This document shows, one piece after another, positions 17,688 to 25,097 of a stretch of 64,000 nucleotides of DNA. The notes beneath the pieces were generated by a model. That model did no database searches. It was given only the letters and a program-made list of their open reading frames with translations, and was not told the DNA's origin. The position numbers and the translations under genes were made by a program. The stretch is from JBMDXB01 sp048594885 (GTDB lineage: Bacteria > Acidobacteriota > Vicinamibacteria > Vicinamibacterales > 2-12-FULL-66-21), in contig JBMDXB010000093.1 of the NCBI GenBank assembly GCA_048594885.1, positions 68,623-132,622 on the forward strand. The letters are read 5' to 3'. Numbering within the stretch: position 1 is the stretch's first letter; each line of letters begins with the position of its first letter.

Positions 17688-18782
17688 ATGTCCAGCAAAC
17701 ACCCGGCGCTCGCCGAAGTCTTCAGCGCGGAAGAGATTGCGCGGGCGGCCGGGGTGTCTCGGCACGACGCGCAACGGCTGGTGGACGACGGCCGCGTGCA
17801 GGCGCTCGCCGGCGGGCTGCTGACGGCGGCGCAAGCGATCCGCGCCGTGCGCCTGCTGCGTGGGCAGCCGGTCGATCGCGGTCGCGAGCTGTTTCTGCCG
17901 CACGTGGCGGTCGAGCGCTCGCCCGGCCGTGCGTTTGTGACGTCCGGCGGCCTCCACGCCGCCATGCTCGCCGCCCTTCTCATCGTCAGCACGCTGGGCG
18001 TGACGACGGAAGAGACGCTGCAGACGATCCCGAAGCCGGTCCGGCTGGTGTTCCTGTCGCAGCCGGGGCCAGGTGGCGGCGGTGGTGGCGGTGGGCTGCG
18101 CCAGCCGGCGCCCCCGCCTCCGGCGAAAGCGAAGGGCACGAGCGCGCTGCGCAGCCCGATTCCGCGTCCGAAACCGGTCACGCGGCCGAAGCCGGAACCC
18201 ACGGTGCAGCGGCCGGTGCCGCCGCCGCCCGTCCGGCCTCAGCCGGTGCCGAAGCCAGTCGAGCCGCCGCCCGCGCCGCCGGCGGCCAAGCCGATGCCAC
18301 AGGTCGTCGCGCCGGTGGTCACGGCCGCGCCCGATCCGGTCGATCGCGCCGGCGTGCTCGGCGATTCGGCGTCTGATGCGAACAGCCAGGGACCGGGATC
18401 CGGCGGCGGCGTGGGTACGGGTCAGGGGACCGGAATCGGCGAAGGCGATGGATCCGGTATCGGCCCGGGCTCCGGCGGCGGGACGGGCGGAGGACCGTAT
18501 CGGCCGGGCAGCGGGATCACGCCTCCCGAGCTGCTGCGGGAAATCAAGCCGGAGTACACACAGGAAGCGCGGCGGCGCGGCGTCGAAGGCGACGTCGTGC
18601 TCGAAATCGTCGTGCGCCACGACGGCACCGTCGGCAGCGTCAAGGTCGTTCAGCGTCTCGGGTCAGGCCTCGACGAACGCGCCGTCGATGCCGTGCGTCA
18701 GTGGCGGTTTGCGCCCGCGAAGCGACACGGCACGCCGGTCGACGTAATGGTGGAAGTCGCCGTCGAGTTCAAATTGCGGTAA
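17688..18782 (+). CDS. TonB-family energy transducer with an N-terminal MerR-like helix-turn-helix
   Basis: The gene codes for 364 residues. Residues about 10-58 (FSAEEIARAAGVSRHDAQRL...LTAAQAIRAVRLL) resemble a MerR/excisionase-type DNA-binding helix-turn-helix, which is unusual for TonB. A membrane helix follows (about 85-105), then a long Pro-rich spacer (about 125-215), a Gly-rich segment, and a typical TonB C-terminal domain with YTQEARRRGVEGDVVLEIVVRHDGTV and AVRQWRFAPA. It should couple inner-membrane energy to TonB-dependent receptors such as the one at 30147. No ExbB/ExbD genes are adjacent. The next gene starts 4 nt downstream. Confidence 0.85.
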   Translation: MSSKHPALAEVFSAEEIARAAGVSRHDAQRLVDDGRVQALAGGLLTAAQAIRAVRLLRGQPVDRGRELFLPHVAVERSPGRAFVTSGGLHAAMLAALLIVSTLGVTTEETLQTIPKPVRLVFLSQPGPGGGGGGGGLRQPAPPPPAKAKGTSALRSPIPRPKPVTRPKPEPTVQRPVPPPPVRPQPVPKPVEPPPAPPAAKPMPQVVAPVVTAAPDPVDRAGVLGDSASDANSQGPGSGGGVGTGQGTGIGEGDGSGIGPGSGGGTGGGPYRPGSGITPPELLREIKPEYTQEARRRGVEGDVVLEIVVRHDGTVGSVKVVQRLGSGLDERAVDAVRQWRFAPAKRHGTPVDVMVEVAVEFKLR

Positions 18783-18786
18783 GCCT

Positions 18787-19587
18787 ATGGATACGGTCCT
18801 TATTACGGTGACGTTGATCTCTCTGGCGATGGCGCTCGGGATGGGTGCCGTCGTTGCGAAACTGCTGCGCGAAGAGCGGCGACGATCCGACGCGCGCGTC
18901 GCGGCGCTGATCGAGCTATCCGGGGATCAGATCTCGATTTTCGAACGGCGTACAGAAAATCGAGATCTGACCCCGCCACCGGCGCGGATCCGGCGAATAT
19001 CCTCGGCGCCGCCGGCAACGACGCCGCCGGCCGCCGCGTACGACCTGCTGCGGCCGTCCGCGCCAGTGGAAACCGGCGATCTCTTCGCTGAACCCGAGCG
19101 GTCGTCGCCGTGGGGACGGAGATTCGCGGTCATCGGTGCCCTCGCTATCCTCTTCGGGTCCGTGCTGTTTGCCGCGATGATCCGGCGAGGAGCCGCCGAC
19201 GTGCCTGCCTCGACGGCCGCTGTGCCATCCGCTCCGGCACGCACCGCGGAGGAGAGCGCGGCGCCACTCGAGCTCGCGGCGCTGAGCCATCGCCGGAACG
19301 GCGCCGTCCTGACGATCTCAGGAATCGTGCGGAATCCCGCGAACGGGTCGCCGACCTCGCACGTCACCGCAACGGTCTCGGTGTTCGCCGCCGACGGGAC
19401 GTCGCTCGCCACCGCCAGCGCGCCACTCGACTACACGTCGGTCGCGCCCGGTGACGAGTCGCCGTTCGTGATTACGGTTACCATCAACGGTGAGGCCGCG
19501 CGGTATCGCGTCGGCTTCCGCGGCAGGGACGGCGCGCCGGTTGCGCACGTCGACCGCCGCAATGCCGAGGGGGTGGCACGACGATGA
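18787..19587 (+). CDS. Two-helix membrane protein with C-terminal beta domain
   Basis: The gene codes for 266 residues. It has an N-terminal membrane helix (5-27), a basic region, a Pro-rich disordered part, a second helix (about 113-134), and a C-terminal beta-sandwich-like domain (GAVLTISGIVRNPANGSPTSHVTATVSVFAADG). That domain resembles FxLYD/DUF-type domains in which an unpaired group modulates extracellular interactions. Residues about 46-63 (GDQISIFERRTENRDLTP) are encoded by a 53-bp palindromic repeat that appears to be inserted in frame. The stop overlaps the VWA gene start by 4 nt, so it belongs to the TonB-VWA transcript. The function is unknown. Confidence 0.65.
   Translation: MDTVLITVTLISLAMALGMGAVVAKLLREERRRSDARVAALIELSGDQISIFERRTENRDLTPPPARIRRISSAPPATTPPAAAYDLLRPSAPVETGDLFAEPERSSPWGRRFAVIGALAILFGSVLFAAMIRRGAADVPASTAAVPSAPARTAEESAAPLELAALSHRRNGAVLTISGIVRNPANGSPTSHVTATVSVFAADGTSLATASAPLDYTSVAPGDESPFVITVTINGEAARYRVGFRGRDGAPVAHVDRRNAEGVARR
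18922..18974. repeat. REP/MITE-like palindrome inserted in frame within a gene
   Basis: GGGG(A)TCAGATCTCGATTTTC at 18922-18942 and its inverse GAAAATCGAGATCTGACCCC at 18955-18974 form an almost perfect 20-bp stem, with one unpaired A and a 12-nt loop. Such GGGTCAGATCTCGATTTT palindromes look like REP-type units that are mobilised by single-strand transposases. No such transposase is in the window. Confidence 0.8.
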
Positions 19588-20717
19588 ATCCCCGAAGGAG
19601 TATCGCGGCGGCGGCAATTGCCGTCTGCGCGCTCGCCACGGTGTCGGCGCAGCAGGCGCAGAACGACGGCCAGACATTCAAGTTCCGCACGGGCGTCGCG
19701 CTGATGAACGTCACCGCCACGGTGACGGATCGCAACGGCCATTTCGTGTCCGGGCTGCGCAAGGAAGACTTCCGCGTCTACGAGGACGACAAGCCGCAGC
19801 CGATCACGCACTTCGACCGTGAGCGCGTCCCGGTCAGCCTCGGCATCGTCCTCGACACGAGCTCGAGCATGGGGGGCGAAAAGATGGAGGCCGCGCGCGC
19901 GGCGCTGCACCGCTTTCTCTTCGATCTCCTCGGCAAGGATGACGAGGTTTTCCTCTATCGCTTCGACAGCACGCCAGAACTCGTCGTCGGCTGGACGACG
20001 GATCGCCGGCGCGTCGGCGACGAGCTCGCGCGGCTGCAACCGAGCGGCGGCACGGCGCTGTACGACGCCGTCGCCGAAGCCATTCCGCTGGCGCAGGCGG
20101 GACGGCACAGGAAGAAGGCGCTGGTGATCATCTCGGACGGCAACGATACGAGCAGCCACACGGACATCGAGGCCGTGAAGCAACTGATTCGCGAGACGGA
20201 AGTGCTGGTCTATGCGATCGGGATCGACGCGCAGGTCACGACGCAGGATCTTCAGCCGCCGCCGCGCTGGCCGGGGCGGATCCGCATGTCGATGCTCGAT
20301 CAGCGGCCGATTCCGCTGCCGTTTCCGGTGCCCGGGCGTCCGAAAACGCCGCCGCGCAGGCCCGATCCGCGTGACCCGCGCGGCCCGGGCACGCTGCCGC
20401 CGCGGTTCCCGACTCCGCTGCCTCCACCGGCAAATCCGCCACCCTCGTCGTCGTCGCGGCATCGCGGCTCGGATCGAGTCAACGCGATGGCGCTTCGTGA
20501 GATCACGGACGACAGCGGCGGCCGCACCGAGATCATCCAGGGCGCGCGCGATCTCGATCCGGCAACCGCGGGGATCGCTGCGGAGTTGAACCAGCAGTAC
20601 TACATCGGCTATCCCGCGACCGGCGTGAAGGATGGGCGCTGGCACGCCATCCGCGTCGACGTGCGCAATCCGAACTACATCGTCCGCGCACGACGGGGAT
20701 TCGTCGCAACGCCGTAG
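19584..20717 (+). CDS. Secreted VWA-domain protein of the acidobacterial type
   Basis: The gene codes for 377 residues. A signal peptide (1-23, ending ATVSAQ) is followed by the family's RTGVALMNVTATVTDRNGHFVSGLRKEDFRVYEDDKPQPI lead-in, given here in pieces: a VTDRNG strand and the EDFRVYED strand. A von Willebrand A domain then shows the MIDAS residues Asp91, Ser93 and Ser95 (DTSSSM), GGTALYDAV and ISDGNDTSS. A Pro/Arg-rich insert (about 213-290) interrupts it before RVNAMALREITDDSGGRTE. The layout matches the VWFA-related Acidobacterial domain family. It probably binds metal-dependent ligands in the periplasm or outside the cell. It is co-transcribed with the two genes upstream. Confidence 0.88.
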   Translation: MNPRRSIAAAAIAVCALATVSAQQAQNDGQTFKFRTGVALMNVTATVTDRNGHFVSGLRKEDFRVYEDDKPQPITHFDRERVPVSLGIVLDTSSSMGGEKMEAARAALHRFLFDLLGKDDEVFLYRFDSTPELVVGWTTDRRRVGDELARLQPSGGTALYDAVAEAIPLAQAGRHRKKALVIISDGNDTSSHTDIEAVKQLIRETEVLVYAIGIDAQVTTQDLQPPPRWPGRIRMSMLDQRPIPLPFPVPGRPKTPPRRPDPRDPRGPGTLPPRFPTPLPPPANPPPSSSSRHRGSDRVNAMALREITDDSGGRTEIIQGARDLDPATAGIAAELNQQYYIGYPATGVKDGRWHAIRVDVRNPNYIVRARRGFVATP

Positions 20718-20736
20718 CACGCGATATCATCGCGCG

Positions 20737-21474
20737 GTGCCCACGTATGCCGCCGCTGTTGCGCTGAGCGTGGCCGGCAGCGCCGGCGGCCTCCTCGTCG
20801 CGTCCAGTTTTCTCCTGCTCGGCGATCGCATCCGCACACGCCTGGTGCCGTGGGCGATCAGCTATGCCGTCGGCACGCTCCTCGGCGCCGCCTTGCTCGG
20901 CCTGCTGCCGCAGACGCTCGAAGCCGTGTCCCCGACAGCCGCGCTCGGGACGCTGCTCGCCGGCGTCCTCGCCTTCTTCCTGCTCGAGAAGCTGGTCCTG
21001 TGGCGGCACTGCCACGACGAAGAGGACTGCAAGCTTCACACGAGCAGCGCCGCGTCGCTCGTCATCGTCGGCGACGCGCTACACACGTTCGTCGATGGCG
21101 CGGTCATCGCCGCTGCCGTGCTGACGTCGCTGCCGCTTGGCATCACGACGGCGGTGGCTGTCGCAGCGCACGAGATCCCGCAGGAAGTCGGCGACGTCGC
21201 AATCCTCCTGCGCGCGGGCTATTCGCGCGGCCGCGCGCTGACGCTCAACATACTCTCGGCCGTCGGAGGCGTCGTCGGAGCGCTAGCAATGGTTGCCGCC
21301 TCTCAGCTCGTCCCCACTGCGCTGCCGTTCGTGCTCGCGTTTGCCGCCGGGTCATTTCTCTATGTCGCGATGGCCGACCTCATTCCGGATCTGCACCGCG
21401 GCGGCATCGAGGGGGGGCCGATCCGTCAGCTCGCCTTGATCCTCGCGGGTATCTTCACGATCGTCCTGCTGTAG
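20737..21474 (+). CDS. ZIP-family divalent metal transporter
   Basis: The gene codes for 245 residues. I chose GTG 20737, since the longer frame upstream is only the antisense of VWA. About seven to eight membrane helices are visible. The two metal-site helices carry HTFVDG (helix IV) and HEIPQEVGD (helix V), which are diagnostic for ZIP transporters of zinc or iron. A histidine/acid loop, WRHCHDEEDCKLH at about 88-100, sits between helices III and IV, as in the variable metal-sensing loop of the family. It imports Zn2+ or another divalent cation across the inner membrane. It lies 19 nt after the VWA gene and may be read through from it. Confidence 0.9.
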   Translation: MPTYAAAVALSVAGSAGGLLVASSFLLLGDRIRTRLVPWAISYAVGTLLGAALLGLLPQTLEAVSPTAALGTLLAGVLAFFLLEKLVLWRHCHDEEDCKLHTSSAASLVIVGDALHTFVDGAVIAAAVLTSLPLGITTAVAVAAHEIPQEVGDVAILLRAGYSRGRALTLNILSAVGGVVGALAMVAASQLVPTALPFVLAFAAGSFLYVAMADLIPDLHRGGIEGGPIRQLALILAGIFTIVLL

Positions 21475-21591
21475 CGCCCGATCAGGTGTCCTCTCCCGGC
21501 ACCCCAAAGCGAATGCACCGCGGAATTACGGGGGTTTCCGGCCACTTTGCGTGGCACCGCCTTTGCCCCTATGAGGAACTGACGCGATCAA

Positions 21592-21657
21592 GGACCAAGA
21601 AGCCAATAACCAAGGGCCAACGTTGGTCCTTTGGCCCTTGGTTTCTGGTCTTTGCAG
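21592..21657. repeat. Inverted GGCCAA/TTGGCC heptamer tract
   Basis: AAGGACCAAGAAGCCAATAA and CCAAGGGCCAA are followed by the complementary TTGGTCC, TTTGGCCCTTGG and TTTCTGGTCTTT, giving a long imperfect hairpin about 120 nt after the ZIP gene. It belongs to the same family as the tracts at 2028 and 16425 and may serve as terminator for the transporter. Confidence 0.75.
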
Positions 21658-21691
21658 GCCCCCGGTTTTCAGCGGCCTGCTGAGTGAGCCC

Positions 21692-22252
21692 ATGCACGTC
21701 CGATCCGTTTCGACCTTTTTTCTCGCCGGCGTTCTCGCCGCCTCAATGGCGTACGCTCAGGACCGCCGTGATGTGCGGCTGACCGAGGACATCGCTCTCG
21801 CCCTCAGTACCCATCCCGCGCTCACGGTATTCGACGATGTCGGCGTTCGCGTGCAGAACGGAACGGTCACGCTGACCGGAAAGGTCACGGCCGAGTACAA
21901 GAAGCACGATGTCGGACGCGCGGCGGTGCGCCTGGCCAATGGCGCCGGCGTTCGGAACGACATCTCCGTGCTGCCGGTCTCGCTATTCGACGACGAGCTG
22001 CGATATCGGATCTCGCGGGCGATCTACTCCAACGCCGCGTTCTGGGCCTATTCGTCGATGGCTCGCCCACCCGTCCACGTCATCGTCGAGAACGGCCGCG
22101 TAACGTTGACCGGCGTCGTCGCGACAGAAACGGAGAGGGTGCTGGCGCGGTCGCTGGCGACGGGCCACGGGGAGCTCTCGTTGACCAACGAATTGCGAAC
22201 TGAAAGCCGGGACAGCAGCCGGGCATCAGCGCGGTTAAACTCCACCCGATAG
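21692..22252 (+). CDS. Periplasmic protein with two BON domains
   Basis: The gene codes for 186 residues from ATG 21692. A signal peptide (MHVRSVSTFFLAGVLAASMA, cut near AYAQ) precedes two BON-type modules: about 32-90 with DDVGVRVQNGTVTLTGKVTAE, and about 100-165 with HVIVENGRVTLTGVVATETE. Each ends in a conserved hydrophobic-Gly strand. BON proteins (OsmY-like) are periplasmic or membrane-associated and often stress-induced. No partner gene is evident, and the flanking sequences are repeats. The C-terminal tail (ESRDSSRASARLNSTR) is unstructured. Confidence 0.85.
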   Translation: MHVRSVSTFFLAGVLAASMAYAQDRRDVRLTEDIALALSTHPALTVFDDVGVRVQNGTVTLTGKVTAEYKKHDVGRAAVRLANGAGVRNDISVLPVSLFDDELRYRISRAIYSNAAFWAYSSMARPPVHVIVENGRVTLTGVVATETERVLARSLATGHGELSLTNELRTESRDSSRASARLNSTR

Positions 22253-22270
22253 AATCCGGTCGAATCTGAC

Positions 22271-22340
22271 GGCCCGGGCAAGCCCGGGCCCTACGGAACC
22301 GTCGTCGTCCATGGTCCGTAGGGGCCGGGCTTGCCCGGCC
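22271..22340. repeat. Twin CCCGGGCAAGCCCGG / GTAGGG palindromic element
   Basis: GGCCCGGGCAAGCCCGGGCC followed by CTACGGA (22271-22297) is the inverse of TCCGTAGGGGCCGGGCTTGCC...CGGCC (22315-22340), so the element forms a long hairpin. Each arm is itself palindromic. A related unit, GTAGGGCGGGACTTCAGTCC, lies at 30126. The element ends about 46 nt before the next start codon. Confidence 0.75.
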
Positions 22341-22385
22341 CATGGCTTGCCCGGCCCGTGCCGAAACGTCTGCTGTTACGAACCC

Positions 22386-24218
22386 ATGGCACTCACACGA
22401 ACGGTTCTCATCCTCCTGCTTGCGACCGCGACCGCTTACGCGCAGCCTCCGCCGGCCGGGCAAGGCGGACAGGCGCAGGGCGGCCGTGGCGGCCAAGCCG
22501 GTCCCGGTGGGCAGCGTGGACGCGGCGGCGCCATGCAGCGTCCGCGCGACGCGCGGCGCGACGACATCCGGCCGGTAGGTACCGGCGTGATTTCGGGACG
22601 AGTGCTCGCGGCTGACACGGGACGGCCCATCAAGCGCGCCCGGGTGATCGTCTCGGGCGGTGGCCGTCCCTTCTCGGCCACGACCGACGACCAGGGCCGC
22701 TACTCGGTCAAGGGCCTGCCGCCAGCCAGCTACAACATCACCGCTATCAAGGCCGGATTCGTGGACGCGATGTTCGGCCAGCGGCGCGCGCAGCGCGCGG
22801 GTACACCGATCCCGCTTGCCGACGGCCAGCAGCTCGCGAACGTCGACCTCAAGCTGCCGCGCGGCGGCGTGATCACCGGCGTCATCGTCGATGAAGACGG
22901 CGAGCCGCTTCCGCGCACGACGGTGTCGGTGATGCGTTACCAGTACCTGCGCGGCGAGCGCCAGCTGACGTCAGCAGGATTCGATCAGACCGACGACCGC
23001 GGTCAGTACCGCATTTACGGACTGCCGCCCGGCGAGTACTACGTCGCGGCAACGACCGGCGGCGGGATCGAAACCGTCATTCGCAACGCCATCGAGAACG
23101 CGGGGCCCCCTCTGCCGCCCGACGCAACGACGGAACAGAGCACCGGCTACGCACCGACCTATTACCCGGGCGTCGTCGCGACAGCCTCCGCCGCGCAGCT
23201 CAAGGTCGCGGCCGGGCAGGAGGTCGCGGGCATCGACTTTCAAGTGCAGGTCGTCCCGCTCGCAACCGTGCGCGGGATGGTGAACGGCGGCAATGCCACG
23301 GTGATGCTGATTCCGGAAGGCGGTGTGCCGGCTGTTGGGGGCGGACGCGGCGGCGGGCGCGGCGGCCTCGGCGCGCTCGCCGAAATCGCCAGCGGCGTCC
23401 TGCGCGGCGGATCGGTGCTGCGCGCCAACACACAGGGGGACGGCAGCTTCGCGATTCGCAACGTGCCGCCAGGCGCCTACACGATCGCGGCGCGGTCCGA
23501 CATCGGCGGCGGCGCGTCCAAGACGGCGGTGCAGCCGCTGACGGTGAGCGGCGACGAAGTCACCGTCGTGTTGAACCCGGTACCTGGCGTTACGCTCGGC
23601 GGTACGATCACGCTGGAGTCGTCCACCGGGAAGCTACCGCAAGGCTTCTCCGGATTCCGCGTGAATCCCGTTCCACTCGGAGCGGCGGCTTCGCTTCCGC
23701 GCGCGGCTCGATCGGCGACGCCGGATGAGCGCGGGATGTTCTCGATCGCCGACGTGATGCCCGGCCAGTACCTGATGCGGGCGAACGGGATGCGCGGCTT
23801 TCGAATGAAGGCGGTCTACGCCGATGGCCGCGACGTCACCGACGAGCCGATCGACGTGAGGGGGCAGCACGTCACAGGCCTCAACATCATCTTCACCGAT
23901 CGGGTGAGCCTCGTCAGCGGCACCGTGCGGGATGCGCGTGGCATGCCGGCGCAGAGCGCCACGGTCATCGCCTTCTCGACCGACGACAAGCTGTGGTACC
24001 CGCAGTCACGGCACATCGATGCGGCGCGCACGGATGCGAACGGCGTCTATCGGCTCGCCGGCCTGCCGCCGGGAACGTATTTCGTGGCCGTTGCTGAAGA
24101 CGTCGATCAGGGGGAGTGGTTCGATCCGGCGTTCCTGCGCCAGATCAAGGAGAGCGCCACGCGCGTGACACTCGGCGAGGGCGACCAGCGCTCGCTCGAT
24201 CTCAAGAAGCCGTCGTAG
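22386..24218 (+). CDS. Secreted protein with repeated carboxypeptidase-regulatory-like domains
   Basis: The gene codes for 610 residues from ATG 22386. A signal peptide (1-20, ATAYAQ) and a Gly/Gln/Arg-rich low-complexity stretch (20-60) precede at least four beta-sandwich CarboxypepD_reg-like modules. These are recognised by GxVxxxxG...GRYSVKGLPPASYNI, GQYRIYGLPPGEYYVAA, GSFAIRNVPPGAYTIAA and GVYRLAGLPPGTYFVAV. Such proteins are abundant in Acidobacteria and probably act at the cell surface. Neither an anchor nor a TonB box is present. The last 17 nt overlap the convergent lipoprotein gene. Confidence 0.85.
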   Translation: MALTRTVLILLLATATAYAQPPPAGQGGQAQGGRGGQAGPGGQRGRGGAMQRPRDARRDDIRPVGTGVISGRVLAADTGRPIKRARVIVSGGGRPFSATTDDQGRYSVKGLPPASYNITAIKAGFVDAMFGQRRAQRAGTPIPLADGQQLANVDLKLPRGGVITGVIVDEDGEPLPRTTVSVMRYQYLRGERQLTSAGFDQTDDRGQYRIYGLPPGEYYVAATTGGGIETVIRNAIENAGPPLPPDATTEQSTGYAPTYYPGVVATASAAQLKVAAGQEVAGIDFQVQVVPLATVRGMVNGGNATVMLIPEGGVPAVGGGRGGGRGGLGALAEIASGVLRGGSVLRANTQGDGSFAIRNVPPGAYTIAARSDIGGGASKTAVQPLTVSGDEVTVVLNPVPGVTLGGTITLESSTGKLPQGFSGFRVNPVPLGAAASLPRAARSATPDERGMFSIADVMPGQYLMRANGMRGFRMKAVYADGRDVTDEPIDVRGQHVTGLNIIFTDRVSLVSGTVRDARGMPAQSATVIAFSTDDKLWYPQSRHIDAARTDANGVYRLAGLPPGTYFVAVAEDVDQGEWFDPAFLRQIKESATRVTLGEGDQRSLDLKKPS

Positions 24219-24996
24219 AGGACGCTTCTTTCGCGCCCTTCCTGACCGTCAGCCAGATCAGCGCGACGATCACGGCGACGGCGGCGGCAAACGCACCGGC
24301 AAACAGCCACAGCGTTCGATACAGGATCGACTGCGCGTCCATCGTCACCGTGATCTCGAGCGGCTTGCCGTCGAGCCGATCGGACAGGGTTTGCTCCCAC
24401 CCGAGAATGTTTCCGCGGCGCACCGGCTCGGTTTCGTCCGTCTCCAGACTGCGCGAGTTGTGATGGAGAATGCGGCTCGGCAGGTGCAGGCGGAACGCGA
24501 CGATCTCACTGCCCGTCCAGCCGACGTTCGACAGCGTGCCGGGACGGAAGGCCGATCCGCCAACCATCTGACGAAACACGACCTGCGATGCCTGTGACTC
24601 GTGTGGCTTCAGTTCGTACGTCGACCACGAGAACGGCGCCGCCCGCGATAGCCTGCGGATGTCGTCGACCTCGACCCGCACCTGCACGAAGCGGCGTCCC
24701 GCGCGCGACCAGAAGCGGCTCACGCGCGTGACGCGGCTGACCGGCGACTCGTATGCGGCACGGATCTTCGCGCGATCGGGCCGGCCGCTCTGCGCGTCGA
24801 CGACGTCGAGTCCTCGAAGCGCGACGAGCGCAGGGATCGAGGCGTTGACCACGATCGTGGCCGACCCTTCGAGCGACAACGTGACGTCTTCCTCGTATTC
24901 GTATTGCTTGCCGAAGAGTCCCGAAGAGCAGCCCGCGACGGCGCCAAGGACGACGAGAAGCGCCGCGAATGCGGCCGCGCGCCCGGAAAGCGACAT
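24202..24996 (-). CDS. Lipoprotein with C-terminal membrane helix, function unknown
   Basis: The gene codes for 264 residues. An N-terminal lipobox (LGAVAGC, Cys23) follows a hydrophobic signal. The body contains EYEEDVTLSLEGSATIVVNASIPALVALRG and a repeated VRVEVDDI pattern. It reads as a beta-rich extracytoplasmic domain, as in DUF-type exported proteins that use VVNASIPAL near the start. Near residue 228 begins a membrane helix (LWLFAGAFAAAVAVIVALIWLTV) with a basic cytoplasmic tail. Lipid plus helix anchoring implies an inner-membrane protein facing the periplasm. It is convergent with the gene at 22386. I do not recognise a characterised family. Confidence 0.7.
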   Translation of the reverse strand: MSLSGRAAAFAALLVVLGAVAGCSSGLFGKQYEYEEDVTLSLEGSATIVVNASIPALVALRGLDVVDAQSGRPDRAKIRAAYESPVSRVTRVSRFWSRAGRRFVQVRVEVDDIRRLSRAAPFSWSTYELKPHESQASQVVFRQMVGGSAFRPGTLSNVGWTGSEIVAFRLHLPSRILHHNSRSLETDETEPVRRGNILGWEQTLSDRLDGKPLEITVTMDAQSILYRTLWLFAGAFAAAVAVIVALIWLTVRKGAKEASSTTAS

Positions 24997-25020
24997 TCTT
25001 CGAATGATATACTCGAGCAG

Positions 25021-25079
25021 GCCAACATTGGCCTTTGGTCGTTGGTCGTTGGCCTTTGGTCGTTGGCCTTTGGTCTTTG
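25021..25079 (+). repeat. TTGGCCTTTGG heptamer tract upstream of polA
   Basis: The tract consists of degenerate TTGGCCTTTGGTCG units ending 18 nt before the polA GTG. The ORF stays open through it and would add a spurious Trp-rich N-terminus to polymerase I. Confidence 0.8.
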
Positions 25080-25097
25080 ATTGCGTCAGCGCTATTC

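Noticed and set aside
17388..18620. Long N-terminal extension of the SDR frame
   Set aside because: It consists of repeat sequence and the antisense of the TonB gene. The NAD-binding motif sits correctly with the start at 17387.
25035..25097. N-terminal extension of DNA polymerase I (MVVGRWPLVVGLWSL)
   Set aside because: It is translated heptamer repeat. The family sequence begins at GTG 25098.
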